DNA from: Corynebacterium sp. ACRPO
GTDB taxonomy: Bacteria; Actinomycetota; Actinomycetes; Mycobacteriales; Mycobacteriaceae
Direction: 5' to 3'
DNA: 64,000 nt
NCBI RefSeq assembly: GCF_022347205.1
Contig: NZ_JAKRNE010000014.1
Coordinates: forward strand, 1 to 64,000
The notes under the pieces: model-generated
What the model was told of the DNA's origin: nothing
The model's input: only the letters and a program-made list of their open reading frames with translations
Database searches by the model: none
Position numbers and translations under genes: made by a program
In this document: one piece after another, positions 1-7,840 of the stretch
Position numbering within the stretch: the stretch's first letter is position 1
How the letters are laid out: every line of letters starts with the position of its first letter

Positions 1-145
1 GAATACGACAGCCGGGTCCCCGCGGGTCATCAACACCGACAAGGCACCAGCTCTGGCCAAGGCAATATCCGAGCTGAAGGCGGAGGGAATCTGCCCTCAG
101 ACGGTGGAGCACCGGCAGGTGAAATACCTGAACAACGTTCTCGAG
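1..145 (+). mobile_element. IS6-family element fragment (internal part of transposase gene)
   Basis: This stretch is identical, base for base, to 12495-12639, an internal part of the transposase gene of the complete IS6-family element at 12064-12906. It is cut at 145/146 by the inverted repeat of another IS6-family element. The rest of its 3' part does not reappear on the far side of that second element, so it was lost or lies elsewhere. The 5' part is outside the window. Confidence 0.9.
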
Positions 146-986
146 GGTGCTGTTGCAAAGTTGGGGCAGTAGGAAGACCGGCGTGGAATAATCAGGTCCA
201 TGGGCATCTTCTCCGGTCGGCAGTTCCCTCGTGAAATCATCCTGTGGGCGGTGCGGTGGTACTGCCGCTACGGCGTGAGCTATCGCGACCTCGAAGAGAT
301 GATGACCGAGCGGGGAGTGCCGGTCGATCACACCACGATCTACCGCTGGGTCCAGAAATATGCTCCTGAGCTGGATAAGAAGACCCGGTGGTATCGGCAA
401 GTTCCTGACTGGCAGGCCAGGTCCTGGCGGGTGGATGAGACCTATATCCGGGTCGGGGGAAAGTGGTGCTACCTCTATCGGGCAATCACCGCAGGTGGCC
501 AGACCCTGGACTTCTACCTCTCACCAAAACGCAACGTCGCGGCAGCGAAGCGTTTCCTGGCCAAGACGCTGCGGTCGAATAAATCGGCAGGCTATCCGCG
601 GGTGATCAGCACCGACAAGGCCCCCTCACTCGCCAGGGCAATCTCTGAGCTGAAGGCGGAAGGCGTCTGTCCATCGACGGTCGAGCATCGTCGGGTGAAA
701 TACCTCAACAACGTCATTGAAGGCGATCATGGCCGGTTAAAGCGGATCCTGGGGCCGAAAGGAGCATTCAAAAACCAAACGTCTGCCTACCGGACGTTGA
801 AAGGGATGGAAGCGATGCACTCATTGCGGAAGGGGCAGGGCACGATGTTTGCCTATGGTCACCCGAATCCGGATGCAGTGATTGTTAGCCGGGTATTCGA
901 GACGGCCTGACAACACAGGCACATAGCGTTGATCACACAATAAAAACGGAGCTTTCTTGGCTCCCGCCCCAAGTTGCAACAGCACC
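146..986 (+). mobile_element. IS6-family insertion sequence (IS1628-like), copy A
   Basis: An 841-bp element bounded by inverted repeats that begin GGTGCTGTTGCAA. The left repeat starts at 146 and the right one ends at 986 (plus strand ...TTGCAACAGCACC). The ends match the IS6/IS26 type (GGCACTGTTGCAA). It holds one transposase gene. The flanking 8-mers are TTCTCGAG on the left and ATAATTTG on the right. They differ, so no target duplication is visible. This fits replicative cointegration, deletion or recombination rather than a simple insertion. It sits inside a second IS6-family copy on the left and truncates a deaminase-like gene on the right. Confidence 0.9.
200..910 (+). CDS. IS6-family transposase (copy A)
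   Basis: 236-residue DDE transposase that would catalyse replicative transposition of the surrounding element. Visible features: an N-terminal helix-turn-helix region (VDHTTIYRWVQKY, about residues 42-54); the catalytic triad with the first Asp in WRVDETYIRVGG (about residue 79), the second in STDKAPSL (about 139) and the Glu in VIEGDHGRLKR (about 174); and the C-terminal part typical of IS26, IS6100 and IS1628. The length equals that of IS1628-type transposases known from corynebacterial plasmids. It is intact and differs from the copy at 12118-12828 at scattered residues, so the two are distinct isoforms. Confidence 0.93.
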   Translation: MGIFSGRQFPREIILWAVRWYCRYGVSYRDLEEMMTERGVPVDHTTIYRWVQKYAPELDKKTRWYRQVPDWQARSWRVDETYIRVGGKWCYLYRAITAGGQTLDFYLSPKRNVAAAKRFLAKTLRSNKSAGYPRVISTDKAPSLARAISELKAEGVCPSTVEHRRVKYLNNVIEGDHGRLKRILGPKGAFKNQTSAYRTLKGMEAMHSLRKGQGTMFAYGHPNPDAVIVSRVFETA

Positions 987-1240
987 ATAATTTGACCAGT
1001 AGGTCCGTATACGGCGACTACTGCTTGGATTGGGTCCTCTGGATAACTAGCAGCATGGTTGGCTAAAGCCGAGATCTCCCCGCAAGGACCACCGAGGAAA
1101 TGGTGCGCGTTCAAACCGAGTACGTGTTTTCCTGATTTGGTAAGGAGCGCTGCGGCTACAGTGTGGTCTTCTCCGTCCTGAAAACGCTGTGCATGGGTGG
1201 TTGCTTTGGCCAGTAAATTTCGAAGTTCGTTGGTAATCAC
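987..1240 (-). pseudogene. Cytidine-deaminase-like protein, 3' end removed by an IS
   Basis: The reading frame starts at a GTG (1240-1238) and runs leftward into the right end of the IS at 986. About 85 native residues remain. The motif GGPCGEISALANHAA resembles the first zinc-binding motif (C/H-A-E type) of the cytidine/blasticidin deaminase family. The second motif (PCxxC), which normally follows about 30-40 residues later, falls where the IS begins and is missing. The frame continues into IS sequence to 821, but that tail is not native. The product is expected to be inactive. The original function (nucleoside deaminase or drug deaminase) cannot be decided. Confidence 0.6.
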
Positions 1241-1411
1241 TCTTTAAGGGTAATAATTGCCAACGCGCTTTATCTATGTGAAGACAGAGATCGTGAACAC
1301 CGGGGTTTCTGAGATGTACCAATCGCTTACAAAGCAAGACAGGACCATACGAGGACGTTGAGTGGATAGAGCGTCGAGTTTTAAGTTCAATGTTAGCTAA
1401 GGGCCTTATTA

Positions 1412-1737
1412 AAAGCGTTTGGCAACACGCGCTCCTATTTACCTTCGTATCTCGCGAGACGCTGACGTGGATGGCCTCACCATCGACCGGCAGCGTCAGG
1501 ACTGTGAAGCCATTGCAAAGCAGCGTGGCTTGGACGTTGGACATAGGACATAACTACGTCGATCAGTCCATTTCCGCGTCAAAGAAGAATGTGGCTCGCC
1601 CCGACTACGACGCCATGGTGGCATCCTTTGAACGCGGCGAAATCGACGCGATCATCTGCTGGGACCTCGAACTACCCGCCCCACGTCGGTGGGTAGTCCG
1701 ATCAGTCGGACAAAACTACTCCCGCACCACAGCGTAA
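1412..1737 (+). pseudogene. Serine recombinase/integrase N-terminal remnant with frameshifts
   Basis: Two adjacent frames together read like the catalytic domain of a large serine recombinase. The first frame (about 1427-1545) gives IYLRISRDADVDGLTIDRQR, with the Ser nucleophile in the YLRISRD motif. The second (about 1555-1670) gives YVDQSISASKKNVARPDYDA followed by FERGEIDAIICWDL. At least one frameshift separates them near 1546-1556, and the motif after WDL is degenerate. The recombination and DNA-binding C-terminal domains are absent. It is probably the relic of a phage or integrative-element integrase that once lived in this region. Confidence 0.65.
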
Positions 1738-1901
1738 TAAGGGGTGCACCTTAAAAACATCCGGAGGTGGGGGTAACTCCCCCTCGTTGCCCAGAGACAA
1801 AATACGCCAGTGGCGTCTGTACGACGAGCCGAAGGTAGGACAAATTCCAATCCAGAGAGGTCTTGCACTGTTGCGGTGCGGTTGTCTTCTTTCTCACCGT
1901 A

Positions 1902-1931
1902 TTGGACCCTGCGAAATTAATTGGATACGAT
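1902..1931 (+). promoter_or_regulatory. Candidate erm(X) promoter
   Basis: TTGGAC (1902-1907) and TACGAT (1926-1931), spaced by 18 bp, form a plausible sigma-70-type promoter. The leader-peptide ATG is only 6 nt downstream of the -10 box, so the leader may be translated from a leaderless or nearly leaderless transcript. No start-site data are available. Confidence 0.5.
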
Positions 1932-1937
1932 AGGCCC

Positions 1938-1985
1938 ATGTTGATTTCAGGTTCCGTTTTCATGCGGCCGCTCACCAGCCGCTAA
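1938..1985 (+). CDS. erm(X) leader peptide (translational attenuation)
   Basis: A 15-codon open frame, MLISGSVFMRPLTSR, ending at TAA 1983-1985, about 100 nt before erm(X). The N-terminal MLISG and the Arg-rich end resemble the leader peptide recorded for corynebacterial erm(X). Ribosome stalling on the leader in the presence of a macrolide would rearrange the downstream hairpins and expose the erm(X) ribosome-binding site. No clear Shine-Dalgarno precedes it. Confidence 0.75.
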   Translation: MLISGSVFMRPLTSR

Positions 1986-1986
1986 G

Positions 1987-2078
1987 GCGGTTTTCTCCCT
2001 CCCGCAGGTTAGAAACCGCTCCGGTCCTTTAGCCGGGCGGCCATTTGCCATGCCCGGCTCCGTTTCAACTCCACGGAG
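1987..2078 (+). promoter_or_regulatory. erm(X) attenuator hairpins
   Basis: Three successive hairpins lie between the leader stop and erm(X). GCGGTTTTCT (1987-1996) pairs with AGAAACCGC (2011-2019). AGCCGGGC (2031-2038) pairs with GCCCGGCT (2052-2059). CTCCGT (2058-2063) pairs with ACGGAG (2073-2078). The last stem contains the GGAG at 2075-2078 that serves erm(X), so the ribosome-binding site is sequestered in the uninduced fold. Stems 2 and 3 share two bases (2058-2059), so they compete at their junction, as expected for an attenuator. Confidence 0.7.
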
Positions 2079-2086
2079 CACACCTG

Positions 2087-2941
2087 ATGTCTACATACGG
2101 ATACGGCCGTCACGAACATGGCCAAAATTTTCTCACAGACCACAAGATCATCAACTCCATCGTCGATCTTGTAAAACAAACCTCCGGCCCCATCATTGAG
2201 ATCGGGCCAGGAAGCGGTGCCCTCACTCACCCGATATCCCACTTGGGGAGGGCAATAACGGCAGTTGAGGTAGACGCAAAACTAGCTGCCAAACTCACAA
2301 AAAAGACCGCCTCGGCGTCGGTCGAAGTGGTCCATGATGATTTCCTCAACTTCCCGTTACCCGCCACTCCCTGCGTCATTGTGGGAAACATTCCCTTTCA
2401 CCTCACCACTGCCATTCTTCGAAAGCTGTTGCATGCGCCGGCATGGACTGACGCTGTACTCCTCATGCAGTGGGAAGTCGCTCGCCGCCGGGCCGGGGTA
2501 GGTGCAAGCACGATGATGACAGCTCAGTGGTCCCCATGGTTCACGTTTCACCTTGGTTCCCGAGTACCAAGGTTTGCTTTCCGGCCACAGCCAAACGTTG
2601 ACGGGGGGATCTTAGTGATCCGCCGGGTGGGTGACCCGAAGATCCCGATAGAGCAACGCAAAGCCTTTCAGGCGATGGTGCACACCGTTTTCACCGCCCG
2701 GGGACGCGGGATAGGGGAAATTCTCCGAAGGGCAGGGTTGTTTTCATCACGTTCAGAGACACAATCATGGTTGCGCTCGCGAGGAATCGACCCCGCAACC
2801 CTACCTCCCAGATTGCACACCAGCGACTGGATCGATCTCTTCCAGGTGACTGGTTCCTCTTCACCGCGCCATCGGCCCATTTCACAATCGGGAAGTAGTC
2901 AACGCCCTCCTCAACGGAAAAATCGAGGCCGGCGGCGGTAA
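2087..2941 (+). CDS. erm(X): 23S rRNA (adenine-N6)-dimethyltransferase Erm(X)
   Basis: 284-residue rRNA methylase that dimethylates A2058 of 23S rRNA and confers macrolide-lincosamide-streptogramin B resistance. The sequence begins MSTYGYGRHEHGQNFL, with the HGQNFL motif of Erm proteins. It has the SAM-binding motif IIEIGPGSGALT (about residues 37-48), the catalytic motif VGNIPFHL (about 106-113) and the basic C-terminal tail typical of Erm(X). The start at 2087 is preferred over the in-frame ATG at 2045 because GGAG (2075-2078) lies 8 nt upstream and the length then matches Erm(X). It has its own leader and attenuator. In other corynebacteria this gene rides on Tn5432 between IS1249 copies. 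IS1249 is not seen here. Confidence 0.96.
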   Translation: MSTYGYGRHEHGQNFLTDHKIINSIVDLVKQTSGPIIEIGPGSGALTHPISHLGRAITAVEVDAKLAAKLTKKTASASVEVVHDDFLNFPLPATPCVIVGNIPFHLTTAILRKLLHAPAWTDAVLLMQWEVARRRAGVGASTMMTAQWSPWFTFHLGSRVPRFAFRPQPNVDGGILVIRRVGDPKIPIEQRKAFQAMVHTVFTARGRGIGEILRRAGLFSSRSETQSWLRSRGIDPATLPPRLHTSDWIDLFQVTGSSSPRHRPISQSGSSQRPPQRKNRGRRR

Positions 2942-3011
2942 TCCCCCCACCACCAAAACCGAAATCCACCAGTAGTAGTGAACGACCCATGTTCGTCTAC
3001 CGTGAGCCGCG

Positions 3012-3470
3012 TTATGGCAGTGACGTGTTCTCGTCGGGCACAGTCATAGTTCCCGGCGTTGCCAGCGACAGGGTTCTACACCCAGCAGCGGGACCGATCA
3101 AAATCACCCGCACGGGGAACGACCCTGCTGGTGGTTTAGATTTTGATGAAAGCGAGGAGACATAGCCCCTCGCCAACTCCCCGTAGCTGGCGAACAGTAG
3201 CTCCTGGCGCTGGCGCTCGTTGGTGAGTTTGCGTGCCACATCGAAAGCCTTATCGACTTCCCGGTCCAAGTTGTTGTGAGCCTTGAGCAGAATTGGGTCC
3301 ATCGATAACGGGTTGTAGTACTCCGCGAGTGACCGCTGGGGGTGCCGCTCGCGTGCCCGCAGCACCAACTGTCCAGCGTCGATGATTCGCTGCTGCGCCT
3401 TCTCATCTAGTTCACACAGAGCTGGTCCGCAGTTGTAGCTCCCGATGTACTCCGAAAAACGGAAAAAATA
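3012..3470 (-). pseudogene. C-terminal remnant of a methyltransferase/restriction enzyme (MmeI/YeeA-like)
   Basis: Reading leftward from about 3470, an open frame without a credible start gives FRFSEYIGSY, then EYYNPLSMDPILLKAHNNLD and DKAFDVARKLTNERQRQELL, ending in FASYGEL. The pattern YxPxxMPxxLxKAHxxLDxxVDxxF...R...LFxxY is characteristic of the C-terminus of type IIL/ISP adenine methyltransferase-restriction proteins of the MmeI/YeeA group. The catalytic methylase domain (NPPY) is absent, and a stop codon sits upstream at about 3490. The tail beyond FASYGEL (below about 3170) may be fused foreign sequence. Only a decayed 3' end survives. Confidence 0.5.
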
Positions 3471-3548
3471 AATAGTGGGGATACATCAACCTTCCACTTT
3501 CCATTCTTCCGGCTCAGAGTATTGAGGGGTCTGGGACCGGGTCCGTAA

Positions 3549-3651
3549 ACCCTTTATGTTTTTCGCGCACAGCGGTTTTTAGCGACGCACCCTATAGGTT
3601 TTCCGCAGAACTTATATGTGTTTCTGTGCACCCCATATGTTGTCTGTTTTA
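3549..3651 (+). repeat. Iteron-like degenerate repeats in a gene-free stretch
   Basis: Between the methylase remnant and the NIPSNAP gene (3471-3859) I see no convincing gene. Within it, similar units start at 3549 (ACCCTTTATG), 3589 (ACCCTATAGG), 3609 (AACTTATATG) and 3630 (ACCCCATATG), each followed by a T-rich stretch. Spacings are 40, 20 and 21 bp, that is, about one unit per two helical turns. This looks like a decayed iteron array or a repressor-binding region, perhaps from a plasmid origin. No rep gene is next to it. Confidence 0.35.
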
Positions 3652-3859
3652 GCGGTATTTCGTTGTTAATTCCGCACGCGCGCATCAAATGGTTATTTAT
3701 CGACGACACTCCGTGCCGCACCCCTATATTTAAGGATGTGGAATCGCCTACCCCTCCGGGTTAGAGCCCGCTAGATCCACTTCGCAATCGGGTACACCCA
3801 TCTGTACGCGCTGACCTGCGGCGTTGTGGGTTGTGCCGAGCGTGCTGCCGGAGTCCCTT

Positions 3860-4204
3860 TCAGTGTCCCTGGGGTAGGAGCGGCCGCATGAAGGTGCGCT
3901 CGTACCGCAGGACGCACTCGGACTCGTCTCGAATCCGGTCAGCGGCGATGAAGTCCGAGTGGGTGCCGAACAAGGTGCGGTACTGCTCGTAGGCAGCCAG
4001 GCTGGGGAAGCTGAACAGGGATTCCGCACGGTCACTCACACCTTCCGCGGGTAGGTAGTACCCGTGGTGGGTGCCGCCGTGTTCGTCGACATGCCGCATC
4101 CAAGCGCGGGCGAACTGTTCAAAGGCTGCGATCTGGTCGGGGTCGATGGTGTAGTGGACGACACAGGTGATCACATCCACAACGCTAGGCCCACAGGCGC
4201 TCAT
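3860..4204 (-). CDS. NIPSNAP-family protein
   Basis: 114-residue protein of the NIPSNAP/dimeric alpha-beta-barrel type. Key features are VVHYTIDPDQIAAFEQFARAW near the N-terminus, GTHHGYYLPAEG in the middle, and FPSLAAYEQYRTLFGTHSDF with a C-terminal YERTFMRPL. The start at 4204 (MSACGP) is chosen because AAAGG lies 8 nt upstream; a longer frame to 4246 has no such site. It lies 69 bp after the second SMR gene in the same direction and is probably the last gene of the tetR-smr-smr unit. The molecular role of bacterial NIPSNAP proteins is not settled. Here a role in handling or oxidising an exported toxicant is only inference. Confidence 0.75.
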   Translation of the reverse strand: MSACGPSVVDVITCVVHYTIDPDQIAAFEQFARAWMRHVDEHGGTHHGYYLPAEGVSDRAESLFSFPSLAAYEQYRTLFGTHSDFIAADRIRDESECVLRYERTFMRPLLPQGH

Positions 4205-4273
4205 TGGGGAGCCTTTGTCTGTGCGCCTCGTGGTGCAGCACACCAATCTGCCTGGTTTACCTGCGGAAATGCG

Positions 4274-4603
4274 TCAGTTCGCCAAGTTGGCGCCGAGTTC
4301 AACGGTGAGAACTCCGACGGCGATGAGGAGGATGCCGAGGGCCATGGTTCGGGTGAGGGGTTCGTGGAAGATGACCCGGGCGAGGATCGCGGTGAGAGCT
4401 ACGCCGGATGCTGCCCAGATGCCGTAGGCGACGCCAAGGGCCATGCCGTCGGCCAAGGCGAGACTTAAGGCGACGAACGCCACGAGATACCCCGCGATGA
4501 CGCCGATGAACCATTTCTTCACCCGGCCACCGTCGGAGGCTCGTAGCGACATGGTCGCGACGACTTCGGACAAGATGGCGCCTGCGAGGAAGATCCATCT
4601 CAT
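4274..4603 (-). CDS. SMR-family efflux transporter subunit
   Basis: 109-residue small multidrug resistance protein with four predicted membrane helices. It keeps the conserved Glu in TM1 (LAGAILSEVVAT, about residue 13) needed for proton/drug antiport. It also has the family motif GVAYGIWAASGVALTA in TM3 and GILLIAVGVLTVELG in TM4. It starts in an ATGA overlap with the preceding SMR gene, so the two are translationally coupled. Paired SMR genes often form heterodimeric pumps (EbrAB or YkkCD type), so this is likely one half. Quaternary ammonium compounds or guanidinium-like cations are plausible substrates. Confidence 0.9.
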   Translation of the reverse strand: MRWIFLAGAILSEVVATMSLRASDGGRVKKWFIGVIAGYLVAFVALSLALADGMALGVAYGIWAASGVALTAILARVIFHEPLTRTMALGILLIAVGVLTVELGANLAN

Positions 4604-4959
4604 GAGTTGACTCCTGCTTCCTGGGCTGCGGTTTGCTGAGCTTTCTGGGAGCCGAGTTCGACGGTGAGGACACCGCTGATGATCGCAACCATTCCAAGAC
4701 CCATCACAGCGGTCAGAGGTTCACCGAAAATCGCGGCGGATAGCACGGCGGCGAGCACGACCCCGCTGGCTCCCCAGATGCCATAGGCGACGCCGATCTG
4801 CATTCCTTCGCGCAGGCAGAAGGTGAGGAAGACGAAAGTGCCGATGTATCCGGCAGCAACCACGATGTACCAGGATGGGTGATTGAGCGCCGCCTTGAGA
4901 GACAGCGTCGCCGCCACTTCGGTAGTGATGGCGCCAGCGAGCAGGAACCACTGCTTCAT
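4600..4959 (-). CDS. SMR-family efflux transporter subunit
   Basis: 119-residue SMR protein starting MKQWFLLAGAITTEVAAT, with the essential TM1 Glu (about residue 14), the GVAYGIWGASGVVLAAV signature in TM3 and a C-terminal cytoplasmic tail of about 15 residues. Its start overlaps the tetR stop in an ATGA tetranucleotide, and its stop overlaps the next SMR start in the same way, so all three are one coupled unit. A long open frame extends upstream, but it is antisense-like and lies inside tetR. The start at 4959 is required by homology. Confidence 0.9.
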   Translation of the reverse strand: MKQWFLLAGAITTEVAATLSLKAALNHPSWYIVVAAGYIGTFVFLTFCLREGMQIGVAYGIWGASGVVLAAVLSAAIFGEPLTAVMGLGMVAIISGVLTVELGSQKAQQTAAQEAGVNS

Positions 4960-5501
4960 GGGGTTGTTCCTTCGATCAGGGAGCGAATGCTGGAGACGAC
5001 GGCTTCGAGATCCGCGCCGTGGAGGGTGGACACACCTGTGGCCTGGGCGCCCCAGAGTCCGTCGGCGGCGAGTCGGGCGGTGGTCAGCCTGGCTCGGGTG
5101 GCGGCGTCGAGATCGTCCGGGAGTTCGAGCCAGCGGCCCATCCGCGTAGTCCACGGTTCGGTGAGTTCGGGCCGATACGTCGCTTGGCCCCAGATGATGA
5201 ACTCGGCGCGCTTGGCGGCCCCGTGGGCGGCGACGTGAACGTAGCTCAGGAGCCGCTCGGTGGCGTTGGCGTTCTCGAGGGGCTTGCCAAGGGTGGCAGT
5301 CATGTCGTTCTCGACGTTGGCCGCAGCGTGGTCGACGATCGCGGCGAGCAGTACGTCGCGGTTGCGGAAGTGATATAGCAATCCCGGTTTGGTGAGCCCG
5401 GCCTCGTGGGCCACTGCGTCAAGGGTAATGTCGCCACCCTCCGCTGCGTTCATGACGCGGAGGGCAGCTTCCAGGATCTCGGAGCGCTGACTGGTTCGCA
5501 T
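4956..5501 (-). CDS. TetR-family transcriptional regulator of the SMR pair
   Basis: 181-residue repressor. The N-terminal HTH spans about residues 8-50 (ILEAALRVMNAAEGG, then ITLDAVAHEAGLTKPGLLYH with FRNRDVLL). The C-terminal ligand domain resembles the TetR_C group that includes WGQATYRPELTEPW. It is the first gene of a coupled tetR-smr-smr unit. A short palindrome centred 17-18 bp before its start codon (TACCA-TT-TGGTA) is the likely operator, so it should repress itself and the pumps until a drug binds. Confidence 0.88.
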   Translation of the reverse strand: MRTSQRSEILEAALRVMNAAEGGDITLDAVAHEAGLTKPGLLYHFRNRDVLLAAIVDHAAANVENDMTATLGKPLENANATERLLSYVHVAAHGAAKRAEFIIWGQATYRPELTEPWTTRMGRWLELPDDLDAATRARLTTARLAADGLWGAQATGVSTLHGADLEAVVSSIRSLIEGTTP

Positions 5502-5512
5502 ATAGCTAACTT

Positions 5513-5524
5513 TACCATTTGGTA
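5513..5524. promoter_or_regulatory. Candidate TetR operator
   Basis: TACCATTTGGTA is a perfect inverted repeat (TACCA/TGGTA, 2-bp spacer) 12 bp before the tetR start codon. Position and symmetry fit an autoregulatory operator. Confidence 0.5.
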
Positions 5525-5568
5525 GGTGAAGCCTTCAACTGCGGCCGCTGGTAGGGGCACCTGGGGTA

Positions 5569-5620
5569 CACCCTATTGTTACGCTGGTTTGACGCGGAAT
5601 GTTTCCTGTAAAATAGGGTG
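5569..5620. promoter_or_regulatory. Inverted repeat between tetR and the IS3 element
   Basis: CACCCTATT (5569-5577) and AATAGGGTG (5612-5620) form a perfect 9-bp inverted repeat with a 34-bp spacer. It is followed by TATAAT at 5645-5650. It may be a paired operator for a rightward promoter whose gene has been displaced by the IS at 5707, or a relic of another element. No gene can be linked to it. Confidence 0.35.
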
Positions 5621-5706
5621 AATTCTGCCATTTCTTTACACCTGTATAATGGGGTTTAGACCTTACCTATACAGAAAGTGGTGATTGTAGTGTTGTCGTC
5701 GGATGG

Positions 5707-7020
<1,314 letters not shown>

Positions 7021-7025
7021 GCCCC

Positions 7026-7796
7026 TTATATGGCTCTGGATGTGGTGATTGCTGCAGAACCGTCATCAGTAAGGGTGACTTTTCCATCTACGCGGTAGAC
7101 TTCACGCAACATTTTTGCGGTTAACACGTCCTTAGCTGCTCCGTGTGCGTATACAGTGCCCGCGTGGAGTACCGCAATGCGGTGAGCGAAGCGCGCTGCT
7201 TGTGAAAGATCGTGCATCGAAACCACGACCGCCGCGGGTGCTTCAGCTGCATAGGCGCGAATATGCTCCATGAGGATGAGCTGATTTCTTAGGTCAAGAG
7301 CGCTGGTTGGCTCGTCCAGTAGTAATGCCTGCGGCCGGCATACGATGGCCTGGGCGAAGCTTACTAATTGACGCTGGCCGCCGGAGAGCTGGGACATTGT
7401 TCGGGATTCTAGGTCTTCTAGCCCCAGCCGCGTGAGGACCGAGCTGACTCGGTCCTGTGTGGATGTGGCTACCCGTAGTCCGCTGAATCCCGTCCGGGAA
7501 TGCTGGAGTGCCAGAAGTACCGATTCGAATACGGTAAGGGTGCTTTCCGGCGGGGGATCCTGTGGCAAATATACTGCCTCGGGCCCAGTGACGTCGCCGC
7601 TGAATCGGCATAGGTTAGCCATGCAGCGCAGCAAAGTCGACTTACCAGCGCCATTAGGGCCGACGAGGGCGGTGACGGTTCCAGCTTCGATCTTTGGGAG
7701 ACATACGTCATTCAGTATCTGTTCGTCTCCATGGGAAAAGCACAGGTTATCTACCCGGAGTGTGGGTTCTGGCGGAACCGTGGGCGGTTGTTCCAC
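7026..7796 (-). CDS. Iron-siderophore ABC transporter ATP-binding protein (FecE/FepC type)
   Basis: 256-residue ATPase. Walker A is GPNGAGKST (about residues 43-51), the signature motif is QLSGGQRQL (about 135-143), Walker B is ALLLDEPTSALD (about 154-165) and the H-loop is VVSMHDLSQA (about 190-199). It energises import of ferric siderophore or haem through the permease encoded upstream. A GTG start at 7796 is preferred because AAAGGA lies about 7 nt upstream. An ATG at 7841 that overlaps the permease stop (TAATG) would add 15 residues and lacks a ribosome site. Last gene of the three-gene unit preceded by a DtxR-like box at 10207-10225. Confidence 0.88.
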   Translation of the reverse strand: MEQPPTVPPEPTLRVDNLCFSHGDEQILNDVCLPKIEAGTVTALVGPNGAGKSTLLRCMANLCRFSGDVTGPEAVYLPQDPPPESTLTVFESVLLALQHSRTGFSGLRVATSTQDRVSSVLTRLGLEDLESRTMSQLSGGQRQLVSFAQAIVCRPQALLLDEPTSALDLRNQLILMEHIRAYAAEAPAAVVVSMHDLSQAARFAHRIAVLHAGTVYAHGAAKDVLTAKMLREVYRVDGKVTLTDDGSAAITTSRAI

Positions 7797-7840
7797 GAGG
7801 GGGTCCTTTCTGGGGCAGGAAGTACTGGGAGAGGCGATCA

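Noticed and set aside
1751..1975. Minus-strand frame upstream of erm(X)
   Set aside because: It is antisense to the erm(X) promoter and leader peptide and has no ribosome site.
1938..2941. Tn5432-like transposon around erm(X)
   Set aside because: Tn5432 carries erm(X) between IS1249 copies; only IS6- and IS3-family elements are visible here.
3748..4035. 95-codon minus-strand frame overlapping the NIPSNAP gene
   Set aside because: Mostly the NIPSNAP gene in another frame. Its last 30 residues could be the tail of a lost gene, but this is too weak to call.
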